A stretch of DNA of 8,998 bases from an uncultured Campylobacter sp. (GTDB taxonomy: Bacteria > Campylobacterota > Campylobacteria > Campylobacterales > Campylobacteraceae). Shown in pieces: positions 1-7,467 of this stretch. The number at the start of each line of letters is the position of its first letter. The first letter of the stretch is position 1. A model generated the notes under the pieces. It saw nothing but the letters and a program-made list of their open reading frames with translations. It did no database searches and was not told the DNA's origin. The stretch lies in NCBI RefSeq assembly GCF_938031315.1, contig NZ_CALHHT010000242.1:1-8998 (forward strand). The letters are read 5' to 3'. Made by a program: the position numbers and the translations under genes.

Positions 1-380
1 TTGCCTTACACTTTACGATATTTTAAATTTTACAATTTTGCGACGCAGGTTTCGGCGCGGTACAAATTTTCGCATAAGGCGCTTTCGGCGATAAATTTAC
101 GTAAATTTAATCGTAGCTTCGGTGTTTTGCGGCTTTTAATAATCGACGCTTGGCGGTTTTGGATAAGACCTTAAATTTAGCCGCAGAATTTTAAATGCGG
201 TCTTGTTGGCGGATGTGCGTAAATGCCGTCCGTTCGCGAATACGGCTTGCGACTATCGCCCGTTTTGCTAGCGGGTGCGCGTAAATCTACGGATAAATTT
301 GCGCGGTTTAAATTTGCGGCTAATTTTATAAAGCTTAGCCGCAAAATACTGGCGCCATTTTCGGCGTCGTAGAATAAAAT
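1..380. other. Non-coding stretch downstream of metK, no gene recognised
   Basis: No reading frame of useful length or recognisable protein lies here on either strand. The stretch is a mosaic of GC-rich runs and AAATTT-type words, resembling the non-coding tail at the other end of the window. Small inverted repeats are visible: an arm AAGACC at 165-170 pairs with GGTCTT at 199-204, CCGCA at 181-185 pairs with TGCGG at 196-200, and a longer hairpin at 313-345 is listed separately. I see no tRNA-like cloverleaf. It could contain the 3' end of the metK transcript and possibly an unannotated small RNA, but nothing in the sequence demonstrates one. Confidence 0.6.
313..345 (-). terminator. Candidate metK transcription terminator hairpin
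   Basis: TTTGCGGCTAA at 313-323 and TTAGCCGCAAA at 335-345 form a perfect 11-bp stem around an 11-nt A/T-rich loop. It sits about 35 bp past the metK stop codon in the direction of metK transcription. The stem is GC-rich in its centre. The U-tract after it on the minus-strand transcript is only three residues, so intrinsic termination would be weak. It could instead be a 3'-end stabilising hairpin. Confidence 0.45.
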
Positions 381-1575
381 TTATTTTAAAGCCCTAAAAA
401 GCTCCACGCTATCGAGCTGTTCCCACGGGTATTCGTCATTTCCGACCTGTCCGCGCGCTGCGACATCGGCGTAGAGAAAGCTTCCTTTGCCGGGGCGATC
501 AAGGCCGAATTTATCGATGATCCAGCGCGGAGTGAGCGGGAATTTTTCAAGCACGAAAGCGGATAGCTCATCGTCGCTTGCCGCGCCTAAATTCGTCCCC
601 ATACAATCGACGCTGACGCTGACGGGCTTTGCGACGCCGATTGCGTAGCTGAGCTGGACGATGCATTTTTTCGCAAGCCCCGCCGCGACGATGTTTTTGG
701 CGATGTAGCGCGCCGCGTAAAGCCCGCTGCGATCGACCTTAGTGTAGTCTTTGCTGCTTTGAGCGCCGCCGCCGATCGGGCTGTAGCCGCCGAAGCTATC
801 GACGATCAGTTTGCGCCCCGTTAGGCCGCTGTCGTGAAGCGAGCTGTGATTTACGTAGCGGCCGGTCGGATTGATGTAGATGATCGTTTTGTTTTTGTCG
901 TAAAGCTCTTTCGGAAGCCCCGCCGAATCGATCAAATTTCCGATCTCGGACGCGCTCGATACTCATACTCTCGACGCATGGCGCTGAAACCACGATCGTA
1001 TGGATGCTTTGCGGCTTGCACTCCTCAAAATTGCTCTTCGTGCCGTAATCGACCGTAACCTGCGTCTTAATATCGACGCCAAGCTCGTTGGGATGGGATT
1101 TTGCATAGGCATAAACGTGATCGCAAAGTGCTCTTGCGTAGGTGATCGCCGCCGGCATAAAATTTTTCGTTTCGCAGCTTGCGAAGCCGAACATTATGCC
1201 CTGATCCCCCGCGCCGATCTCGCCGCCCTCTTGATCGACGCCTTGGTTGATGTCGGGGCTTTGCTGGTTTAAAAATACGTCCACTTGCAGATCCTGCGGA
1301 TGCAGGCACTGCGCGCGCGTAAAGTAGGGGTTGTCGTTGTAGCCGATCTCGCTAAGCGCGCCCTTTACGATGTGGCGGTAATCGTCGTGGGTAAAGTCGA
1401 TCTTGGCGTTTACTTCGCCGCCGATTACTACGTGTTTGCCTGCGATGAAAACCTCCGCTGCGACGCGTCCGTTAGGGTCTTGCTTTAAAATTTCATCCAC
1501 GATGCTGTCTGCGATGATATCGGCGCATTTATCCGGATGTCCGGGGCTTACTACTTCGCTTGTGAAAAGATACAT
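381..1575 (-). CDS. metK: S-adenosylmethionine synthase (methionine adenosyltransferase), frameshifted
   Basis: MetK makes S-adenosylmethionine from methionine and ATP in the cytoplasm, supplying methyl groups, polyamine synthesis and radical SAM enzymes. The amino-terminal part (1575 down to about 949, residues 1-209) opens MYLFTSEVVSPGHPDK, where the ATP-site His13 and Asp15 are seen, and carries the GAGDQGIMFG signature at 121-130. The carboxy-terminal part (947 down to 381) lies in another frame and holds the second signature GGGAQSSKDYTKVDRSG at 773-723. The frames join exactly where an intact protein would continue (VESMSIERV, then EIGNLIDSAGLPKEL). Restoring two bases gives about 398 residues, normal for the family. 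Both signatures are intact, so this is either a recent mutation or a sequence error; MetK is normally essential, which favours error or strain variation. The ATG at 1575 follows TAGGAG (1586-1581). It is transcribed divergently from sstT. Confidence 0.93.
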
Positions 1576-1580
1576 ATCCG

Positions 1581-1608
1581 CTCCTAATTAAAATTTCGGG
1601 GCATTTTA
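1581..1608 (-). promoter_or_regulatory. metK promoter -10 box and ribosome binding site
   Basis: On the minus strand, GATAAAAT (1610-1603) contains TAAAAT, one mismatch from TATAAT and typical of Campylobacter sigma-70 promoters, which often lack a clear -35. Transcription would begin near 1595, giving a short leader of about 20 nt. TAGGAG (1586-1581) lies five bases before the ATG and fixes the metK start. The leader is too short for a SAM riboswitch. This is inferred from motif and spacing only. Confidence 0.5.
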
Positions 1609-1683
1609 TCTAACGAGGTTTTAAGATTAACTAAAAATTACGAAATTTCGGCCAAATTTAAATGCGCTTAAATAAAATTTCGA

Positions 1684-1713
1684 TATATTTCAAACGACGT
1701 TTTGATTGAAAGG
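1684..1713 (+). promoter_or_regulatory. sstT promoter -10 box and ribosome binding site
   Basis: TATATT at 1684-1689 is a good epsilonproteobacterial -10 box, placed so that transcription would start near 1696. GAAAGG at 1708-1713 lies six bases before the ATG at 1720 and acts as the ribosome binding site. An alternative A/T-rich box (AATAAAAT, around 1671-1678) lies just upstream. No operator repeat was evident in the 144-bp divergent region shared with metK. Confidence 0.45.
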
Positions 1714-1719
1714 TAAAAA

Positions 1720-2979
1720 ATGAGTTCGATTCAAAAATTAGTAGCTAGCTACAAAGATAAAAATCTAGTTCTGCGCATAGTTACAGGCTTGATAATAGGC
1801 GCCATTTTGGGCTTTGCCGCACGTTCAGCGGCAGGCGATATTGCGGCAGAGCATACTTCGTTTTTAATAAACGTAGTAGCTTTTGCGGAAATTTTAGGAA
1901 ATTTATTCGTAGGCGCCCTTAAAGCGGTAGCTCCGATTTTAGTTTTTATCTTGATCTTAAGCTCAATCGTGAATAAACAATACGGTAGCGCAAGCGGCTT
2001 AAAACGCGTGGTTGTTCTATACATCGTAGGCACCTTTTTAGCCTCGTGCGTGGGGGTAGCGACTAGCTTTTTATTCCCCACAGAGCTTGCTCTAAGCAAT
2101 GTCGGCGCGGCGGAAAATACCGCTCCTGCGAGCGTCTGGGTCGTGCTAAAAGACCTGCTTTTTAAGGTCGTAGATAATCCGGTAAACGCTATCGCGCACG
2201 GAAACTACGTAGGAATTTTAACCTGGGCGATAGGTCTTGGCGTCGCGCTTAAATTTTGCACTAATGAAACAAAGAAAATTTTTACCGATCTGGGCGAGGC
2301 GGTAACCAAGATCGTGCAATTTGTAATCCAGCTCGCGCCGTTTGGAATTTTCGGCCTAGTAGCTTCTACCGTGTATCAAACCGGCGTCGATGCGCTGCTT
2401 GGATATGCGCGAATTGTAGTCGTGCTCGTAGGCGCGATGGCGTTCGTAGCCCTCGTGGTAAATCCGCTCATCGTCTTTGCGGTGATTAAGAAAAATCCAT
2501 ATCCGCTCGTATTTACCTGCCTGCGCGAAAGCGGCCTCACGGCGTTTTTCACCCGCAGCTCGGCAGCGAATATCCCGGTAAATTTAAATTTATGTAAAAA
2601 GCTCGGCATCAGCGACGAACTAAGCTCGATCTCGATCCCTTTGGGAGCTACGATAAATATGGCGGGCGCTGCGGTGGTAATCGCGATCTTAGCGCTTTCC
2701 GCGGCTCATACACTTGGTGTGCGTCCCGATTTTTGGACGGCGCTACTGCTTTGCGTGGTCTCAGCAGTCGGTGCGTGCGGCGCTAGCGGCGTACCCGGCG
2801 GCTCATTGATGCTGATACCGCTTGCGTGTTCGCTCTTTAATATCTCAAACGACATCGCAATGCAGGTAGTCGCGATCGGCTTTATCATCGGCGTGATCCA
2901 AGACTCGGTAGAAACCGCGATCAATAGCTCCACCGACGTGATTTTTACGGCGATCGCGTCGCAAAGTATGCAAAAATAA
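1720..2979 (+). CDS. sstT: Sodium/serine-threonine symporter SstT
   Basis: This is an inner-membrane symporter of the dicarboxylate/amino acid:cation (SLC1-fold) family, predicted to import serine and threonine with sodium. Serine is a major carbon and energy source in Campylobacter, so it is probably a nutrient importer. At 419 residues it is close to the usual length (about 414 in E. coli). Most of it is hydrophobic, with repeated transmembrane segments starting near residue 18. The serine-rich re-entrant loop is seen as TRSSAAN at 278-284, followed by SIPLGATINMAGAA with NMAGAA at 313-318, the SstT counterpart of the sodium-binding NMDGT motif of glutamate transporters. The end shows NSSTDVIF (402-409), as in E. 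coli SstT. The ATG at 1720 has a good ribosome binding site. It is apparently monocistronic, with its own promoter and a strong hairpin after the stop. Confidence 0.95.
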   Translation: MSSIQKLVASYKDKNLVLRIVTGLIIGAILGFAARSAAGDIAAEHTSFLINVVAFAEILGNLFVGALKAVAPILVFILILSSIVNKQYGSASGLKRVVVLYIVGTFLASCVGVATSFLFPTELALSNVGAAENTAPASVWVVLKDLLFKVVDNPVNAIAHGNYVGILTWAIGLGVALKFCTNETKKIFTDLGEAVTKIVQFVIQLAPFGIFGLVASTVYQTGVDALLGYARIVVVLVGAMAFVALVVNPLIVFAVIKKNPYPLVFTCLRESGLTAFFTRSSAANIPVNLNLCKKLGISDELSSISIPLGATINMAGAAVVIAILALSAAHTLGVRPDFWTALLLCVVSAVGACGASGVPGGSLMLIPLACSLFNISNDIAMQVVAIGFIIGVIQDSVETAINSSTDVIFTAIASQSMQK

Positions 2980-2986
2980 CTCACCT

Positions 2987-3043
2987 TAAAATTTTACCGC
3001 GAATTCCGCCCGCGCGGCGGATCTCGCGGTTTTTAAAATTTTA
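2987..3043 (+). terminator. Strong GC-rich hairpin terminator after sstT
   Basis: Arms ACCGCGA (2996-3002) and TCGCGGT (3024-3030) pair outside a 2x2 internal loop, and TCCGCC (3005-3010) pairs with GGCGGA (3016-3021) around a CGCGC loop. The right arm runs directly into TTTTT. The flanks, AAAATTTTA before and TTTTAAAATTTTA after, could extend the stem further. It lies about 17 bp past the sstT stop and just before the promoter of the next operon, as expected for an intrinsic terminator insulating the two units. Confidence 0.85.
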
Positions 3044-3058
3044 CTTATTCTTTTTTGA

Positions 3059-3087
3059 TAAAATTATCCAAAAATTTTAAAAGGAAA
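3059..3087 (+). promoter_or_regulatory. Promoter and ribosome binding site of the pepF-truB operon
   Basis: TTGATAAAAT ends in TAAAAT at 3059-3064, a likely -10 box directly after the sstT terminator, so transcription would start near 3071. AAGGAAA at 3081-3087 is the ribosome binding site for the ATG at 3091. This argues against the alternative upstream in-frame TTG at 3055, which would fall inside the promoter. Confidence 0.5.
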
Positions 3088-3090
3088 TCG

Positions 3091-5001
3091 ATGAATTGGA
3101 ATTTAGGCGAGCTGTTTGCAAACGAAGCGGAATTTAGCGGCGCGATAGATAGTGCGGCTGCGCAGGCCCTGGATTTTGAAGCTAAATTTAAAGACGGGTT
3201 GCACGCTCTTAGCGCGGAGGAATTTTTAGGCGCGCTTGAGCTCTATGAGAGCATCAGCGAGCAGATCGGCAAGATAATGAGCTTCGCGCATCTTAGCTTC
3301 GCGCGAGATACGAGCCTTGGGGCGCAGCAGGCTAAGACGGAGCAGGCTTGCAACGACATTTCGCAGAGCCTACTTTTTTTCGAGCTCGAGTTTAACGAGC
3401 TTGACGCCGCAAAACAGGACGAGTTTATCGCAGGGGGCGGGAGGTTCAGATATTATTTGAGCTTGCTTAAGCGGCGCAAAGTCCACCAGCTAAGCTTGCC
3501 GCAAGAAAGCGTGCTTTTAAAAACTTCGCCCGTAAGCGGCGAAGCGTTTTCGCGGCTTTTTGACGAAAGTATGGCGCGGATGAGCTTTGATTTTCGCGGG
3601 CGCAAGCTTGGCGAGGAGGAAATTTTAAGCCTGCTTCATAGCCCTGATCGCGAGGTGCGAAAGGACGCCGCAGCCTCGCTAAGCGCGGTGCTAGAGCAGA
3701 ACTCCCATCTGCTTGGTTACATCTACAATATGATCAAAACCGATCTTAAAATTCGCTGCGAGCTGCGCGGCTACGATAAAGCCGAGGCGGTGATGCACGA
3801 GGAAAATCAGATAAACATCGCAAGCGTCGATGCGCTGATCGCAGAGACGGAGCGAAGCTTCGCTCTAGTCGGTAAATTTTACGCTAAAAAGCGCGAAATT
3901 TTAGGCTACGACGCGCTGTATGATTACGACAGATACGCGCCACTTGGGGGCGATGAGAGCGAGTTTAGCTTCGAGCAGGCTAAGCAGATCGTGCTTGCGG
4001 CGTTTGAAAAATTTAGCCCGAAATTTAAGCAGATCGCGCTGATCGCGTTTGAGCGAAACTGGATCGACGCGATGCCCGCGCAAAATAAGCAAAGCGGCGC
4101 GTTTTCGCATTCGGGCTCGCGCGATACGCACCCTTTCGTGCTTTTAAATTTCACGCGCAAGCGCCGCGACGTATTTACCCTCGCGCACGAGCTGGGGCAC
4201 GCGATACATCAGTATCTAAGCTACGGCGTGGGCTATTTTAACTCCTTCACGCCGCTGACGACGGCGGAGACCGCGTCGGTGTTTTGCGAGATGCTAGTAT
4301 TTGATTATATACGCGAAAATTTTTCAAATTTAAACGGCTCGCAAAATTTAAAAAGCGACGCCTCGGACGGCTCGCAAAATTTTAAACGCGAAGCTTCGCA
4401 AGAGGCTCAGGGCAGTGAAATTCCAAACGAGCACGCTGTAAAACACGCCGCTTCGCAAAGCTTTGCGGGTTCATGTGAATACGCAGCGCGCGATATGGAT
4501 ACACCCTCGCAGACTACAAGCGACAAGACCGCGCTAAGAGCGATGCTTGCGGCAAAGATCGAGGATATCTTCGCTACGCTTTACCGCCAGATCGGATTTA
4601 CGACCTTTGAGCGGCGCGTGCATGCGAGCGCGGATGAGCTAAGCACGGGGCAAATAGACGAGCTTTGGATGGAGGAGTCGCGCAAGATGTTTGCGGGCGA
4701 GCTAATCTTGCAGGATCATTACAAAAGCTGGTGGAGCTACATCCCGCACTTCATCCACACGCCGTTTTACTGCTACTCCTACGCCTACGCGCAGCTTTTG
4801 GTGCTCGCGCTTTACGGGCTGTATAAGAGCGGCAGGTGCGAAAATTTCGTTCAAATTTACACCGAGTTTTTAAGCTCGGGCGGCAGCGACGAGCCGCAAA
4901 AGCTAGTGGCGAAATTCGGCTTTGATATCAATAAAAGCGAGTTTTGGCGCATCGGCATAGAGCAGGTCGCAGCGCTTGTAGATGAGTTTGTGAGGGGTTA
5001 G
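3091..5001 (+). CDS. pepF: Oligoendopeptidase F family protein (M3B zinc metallopeptidase)
   Basis: This is a cytoplasmic zinc peptidase that degrades oligopeptides. With the ATG at 3091, chosen for its AAGGAAA ribosome binding site, it has 636 residues. The amino end (NWNLGELF) resembles the family's WDL-x-x-LF opening. The metal site is complete: HELGH at 366-370 provides two histidines and the catalytic Glu367, and Glu393 in TTAETAS is the third ligand. The carboxy-terminal segment HFIHTPFYCYSYAYAQLL carries the conserved substrate-side His and Tyr residues. No signal peptide is seen. Residues about 411-477 are a polar, low-complexity insert between CEMLVFDYIREN and DKTALRAMLAAKIEDIF, beginning with two 11-residue repeats. 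Family members I can recall join these segments with a short linker. The insert keeps frame and leaves the catalytic core intact. It is the first gene of a tight operon, one base before the next start codon. Confidence 0.92.
   Translation: MNWNLGELFANEAEFSGAIDSAAAQALDFEAKFKDGLHALSAEEFLGALELYESISEQIGKIMSFAHLSFARDTSLGAQQAKTEQACNDISQSLLFFELEFNELDAAKQDEFIAGGGRFRYYLSLLKRRKVHQLSLPQESVLLKTSPVSGEAFSRLFDESMARMSFDFRGRKLGEEEILSLLHSPDREVRKDAAASLSAVLEQNSHLLGYIYNMIKTDLKIRCELRGYDKAEAVMHEENQINIASVDALIAETERSFALVGKFYAKKREILGYDALYDYDRYAPLGGDESEFSFEQAKQIVLAAFEKFSPKFKQIALIAFERNWIDAMPAQNKQSGAFSHSGSRDTHPFVLLNFTRKRRDVFTLAHELGHAIHQYLSYGVGYFNSFTPLTTAETASVFCEMLVFDYIRENFSNLNGSQNLKSDASDGSQNFKREASQEAQGSEIPNEHAVKHAASQSFAGSCEYAARDMDTPSQTTSDKTALRAMLAAKIEDIFATLYRQIGFTTFERRVHASADELSTGQIDELWMEESRKMFAGELILQDHYKSWWSYIPHFIHTPFYCYSYAYAQLLVLALYGLYKSGRCENFVQIYTEFLSSGGSDEPQKLVAKFGFDINKSEFWRIGIEQVAALVDEFVRG
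4336..4401 (+). repeat. Imperfect 33-bp tandem repeat within pepF
   Basis: Two adjacent 33-bp units, 4336-4368 and 4369-4401, share GGCTCGCAAAATTT at their starts and encode GSQNLKSDASD followed by GSQNFKREASQ. The unit is a multiple of three, so the reading frame is unaffected. The copies have diverged, so the duplication is not very recent. They begin the low-complexity insert of the M3 peptidase. Confidence 0.8.
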
Positions 5002-5002
5002 G

Positions 5003-5410
5003 ATGATAAATAAAATTTTAAAAGACGATAAATTTATCGCTGTGAGCAGTGCAAATATAGGCGCGGTTTTGGACTACGTTTTGGCTCTTGGATATGGATT
5101 TGGCATCGTTGCGAGGACGGATCAGATAAAATTTGACCCGCCGCTGCCGGAGGAAATTTTAAAAAGCTTCAAAATGCCCGCGATCTTTTTGCAGCTGGAG
5201 GAATACACGCTCTCTAGCGCGCATCTTAGTAAGGATGAGCTGGTTTTCGAGGCGGGTTTCGGGCCGCAGGATTTTGCAAGCACGCTTAGCGTGCCGTTTT
5301 ACGCGGTCTTGCAGATCGTCGTGGACGGCAAGCCCATCGCGGTAAATTTCTCCCAGCCCGAGTCCGAGTGGCTTAAGCGCGAAAAATCGCGTAAAATTTT
5401 TTCAAAATGA
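5003..5410 (+). CDS. Conserved small protein, possibly SspB-like ClpXP adaptor
   Basis: I do not recognise this gene with certainty. It encodes 135 residues, with no signal peptide or membrane segment and an alternating hydrophobic pattern suggesting a small alpha/beta fold. By eye the layout resembles SspB, the adaptor that delivers ssrA-tagged proteins to ClpXP: a helix near the start (AVLDYVLALG, 21-30), a strand with a proline-rich turn (FDPPLPEE, 44-51), then LSKDELVFEAGFG (75-87) and LSVPFYAVLQIVV (95-107), ending VNFSQPE (114-120). E. coli SspB has LANDEVRFNARFGG, VSVPLAAVLAIYA and MFEPE in the same order. The long tail with the ClpX-binding LRVVK motif is absent; the end is only a short basic KREKSRKIFSK. 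Start ATG 5003 is one base after the pepF stop, and its end overlaps the helicase start. It seems the equivalent of C. jejuni Cj1100, from memory. The gene is near certain; the function is tentative. Confidence 0.85.
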   Translation: MINKILKDDKFIAVSSANIGAVLDYVLALGYGFGIVARTDQIKFDPPLPEEILKSFKMPAIFLQLEEYTLSSAHLSKDELVFEAGFGPQDFASTLSVPFYAVLQIVVDGKPIAVNFSQPESEWLKREKSRKIFSK

Positions 5411-7467
5411 GCGATATTTTAGAAGGTCTTAATCCCGCTCAGCGCGAGGCTGCGAGCCACGTGGACGGAGCGATGTTAATCTTAGCGGGTGCGGGCAGCG
5501 GCAAAACCAAAACGATCACCGCGCGCCTTGCCTACTTGCTCTCAAACGGCGTGCCTGCAGAAAATACTCTCACGCTTACGTTTACGAATAAAGCCGCCGC
5601 CGAGATGCGCTCGCGAGCGCTTAATCTGATAAGCGGGCTAAATTTAAGCAGCGTGCCGCTTTTGTGCACCTTTCATAAATTTGGGCTTTTGTTTTTGAAA
5701 TTTCATATTAGCGAGCTTGGGCGCAGCGCAAACTTCCAAGTAATCGATACCGACGATAAGAAAAAGATCATCAAGGGCTTTGAGATAAATTTGCCCACGT
5801 CGCTATTGGCGGCTAAAATTTCAACCTATAAAAATTCCTTGATTGATCCCAAAGATATCGACGAGCTTCTAAAGGGCGAAGATGACGAGCTAAGCAGGAT
5901 GTATAGCGGATTTTACGCGCATTGCGCTAGAGCATATAAGCGCTACGAGGCGTATTTGGCGGCGAATAATCTGGTGGATTTCGATGATCTGCTGATCTTG
6001 CCATATAAAATTTTAAGCGCGAATGAGCGACTATGCGATGAAATTTCGCGCCGTTACGCCTATATCACGGTCGATGAGTATCAGGACACCAACGACATTC
6101 AATTCAAACTGCTGCAAAAGCTCTGCACCGCGCACGAAAACCTCGTAGTAGTGGGCGATGACGATCAGAGTATCTACGGCTGGCGCGGCGCGCGGATAGA
6201 AAATATTCTAAATTTTAAAGATCAGTTCTCAAACGTAAAATTTATCAAACTCGAGCAGAATTACCGCTCCACGGATGAAATTTTAAATGCCGCCAACGAG
6301 CTCATCTCGCATAACAAAAACCGCCTCGGCAAGAGCCTTACTAGCATGAACGGCGGGGGCGAAAAGATCGAAATTTTGCGCTCTGAAGAGGAGAGTATCG
6401 AGGCGGCAAAGATCGCAGAAGCTATCAAAAAGCTGCTTTCAAGCGGCGTAGCACCCTCTCAAATCGCCGTGCTTTACCGCGTAAACGCTCTTTCGCGCGC
6501 GCTGGAAGAGGGGCTGAATCGAGCCAAAATCCCGTACAAAATGGTAGGCGGCGTGAAATTTTACGAGCGAGCCGAGATCAAGGATACGATCGCCTATCTG
6601 CGCCTAGTAAACGACGAGCACGACGACTTTTCGATGAGGCGGATCATAAACGTGCCCAAGCGCGGCATCGGCAAGGTCTCGCTGGCAAAGCTCGAGGAGC
6701 TTTCGCGCCTGCGACTTATCAGTCTATTTGACGCTTTTAGCGAGCCGGACGCGGGGCTTAGCGCCAAGGCGGCGCAGGCTCTAGCGGAGCTTAAAAGTGG
6801 CATCGCTTCTATTTCCGCGCTAGCCGATACTATCAAAAAAATAGACGCGCTGGAGCCCGCTTTCGGGCTCAAAGCTTACTACGCTTCGCTGCCCGACGGC
6901 GCCGATCGGGTAGCGAACATCGACGAGTTTTTGGCGATGTTAAAGGACGAGGCGAGCAATAAGCCCGATTTTGATCTGGCGGAATTTTTAAACGAGCTGA
7001 GCCTTCTTAGCGATCAAGACGCTATCATGGGCGATGCGATAAATATAATGAGCGTGCACGCCAGCAAAGGGCTTGAGTTTTCGCACCTTTTCGTAATCGG
7101 ACTAGAGGAGGGCTTTTTCCCGCTTTTGGGCGACAGCAATGACATCGAGGAGGAGCGTAGGCTTGCATACGTAGCGATCACGCGCGCCAAGCGCACTCTC
7201 ACGCTTAGCTTTGCCGCTAGCCGCTTTTATCGCGGCAAGCGCGAGAGGCTGGATGCTAGCAGGTTTATAGCCGAGGCGGGTTTGGTAGCTAAAGAGCCCC
7301 CGCGCGAGCAAAGTAGCGGCTTTAGCAAGGGCGAGCTGATCAAACACAAACTCTTCGGTATCGGACAGATCACGGCGGTAAACGGCGATCGGCTCACTAT
7401 AAATTTCGGCGGAATTTCGCGCGTAATAATGTCAAATTTCGTAGAAAAGATCGGCACTTATGAATAG
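5407..7467 (+). CDS. uvrD: UvrD/PcrA/Rep-type superfamily 1 DNA helicase
   Basis: This is an ATP-dependent 3'-5' DNA helicase acting in repair, replication restart or clearance of proteins from DNA. All superfamily 1A motifs are intact in its 686 residues: Q motif LNPAQREAA (8-16), Walker A AGAGSGKT (27-34), Ia TFTNKAA (58-64), TFHKFG (88-93), motif II VDEYQDTN (222-229), III GDDDQSIYGWRGA (250-262), IV EQNYRS (283-288), V MSVHASKGLEF (548-558) and VI EEERRLAYVAITRAK (581-595). The last part, GELIKHKLFGIGQITAVNGD onward from 642, matches the Tudor-like domain that PcrA and UvrD use to bind RNA polymerase, which favours UvrD/PcrA over Rep. C. jejuni has, as I recall, two such helicases, and this position corresponds to Cj1101, so the symbol is approximate. 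Its ATG overlaps the preceding stop as ATGA. Confidence 0.95.
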   Translation: MSDILEGLNPAQREAASHVDGAMLILAGAGSGKTKTITARLAYLLSNGVPAENTLTLTFTNKAAAEMRSRALNLISGLNLSSVPLLCTFHKFGLLFLKFHISELGRSANFQVIDTDDKKKIIKGFEINLPTSLLAAKISTYKNSLIDPKDIDELLKGEDDELSRMYSGFYAHCARAYKRYEAYLAANNLVDFDDLLILPYKILSANERLCDEISRRYAYITVDEYQDTNDIQFKLLQKLCTAHENLVVVGDDDQSIYGWRGARIENILNFKDQFSNVKFIKLEQNYRSTDEILNAANELISHNKNRLGKSLTSMNGGGEKIEILRSEEESIEAAKIAEAIKKLLSSGVAPSQIAVLYRVNALSRALEEGLNRAKIPYKMVGGVKFYERAEIKDTIAYLRLVNDEHDDFSMRRIINVPKRGIGKVSLAKLEELSRLRLISLFDAFSEPDAGLSAKAAQALAELKSGIASISALADTIKKIDALEPAFGLKAYYASLPDGADRVANIDEFLAMLKDEASNKPDFDLAEFLNELSLLSDQDAIMGDAINIMSVHASKGLEFSHLFVIGLEEGFFPLLGDSNDIEEERRLAYVAITRAKRTLTLSFAASRFYRGKRERLDASRFIAEAGLVAKEPPREQSSGFSKGELIKHKLFGIGQITAVNGDRLTINFGGISRVIMSNFVEKIGTYE

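Noticed and set aside
935..957. Programmed +1 frameshifting in metK
   Set aside because: Skipping one base at 948 would restore the frame, but there is no slippery run, adjacent stop codon or stimulatory element, and metK is not known to be frameshift-regulated. A small deletion or sequence error is simpler.
1576..1719. SAM riboswitch upstream of metK
   Set aside because: The probable leader is only about 20 nt and no multi-helix structure or anti-terminator is visible. Such elements are not expected in Campylobacter.
3055..3090. Upstream TTG start extending pepF by 12 residues
   Set aside because: It overlaps the putative -10 box and has no ribosome binding site, whereas ATG 3091 is preceded by AAGGAAA and matches the family's amino end.
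3901..4160. Minus-strand open frames opposite pepF
   Set aside because: They are shadows of the strongly coding plus strand, with no ribosome binding site and no recognisable product. The same applies to the other antisense frames opposite sstT, the helicase and truB.
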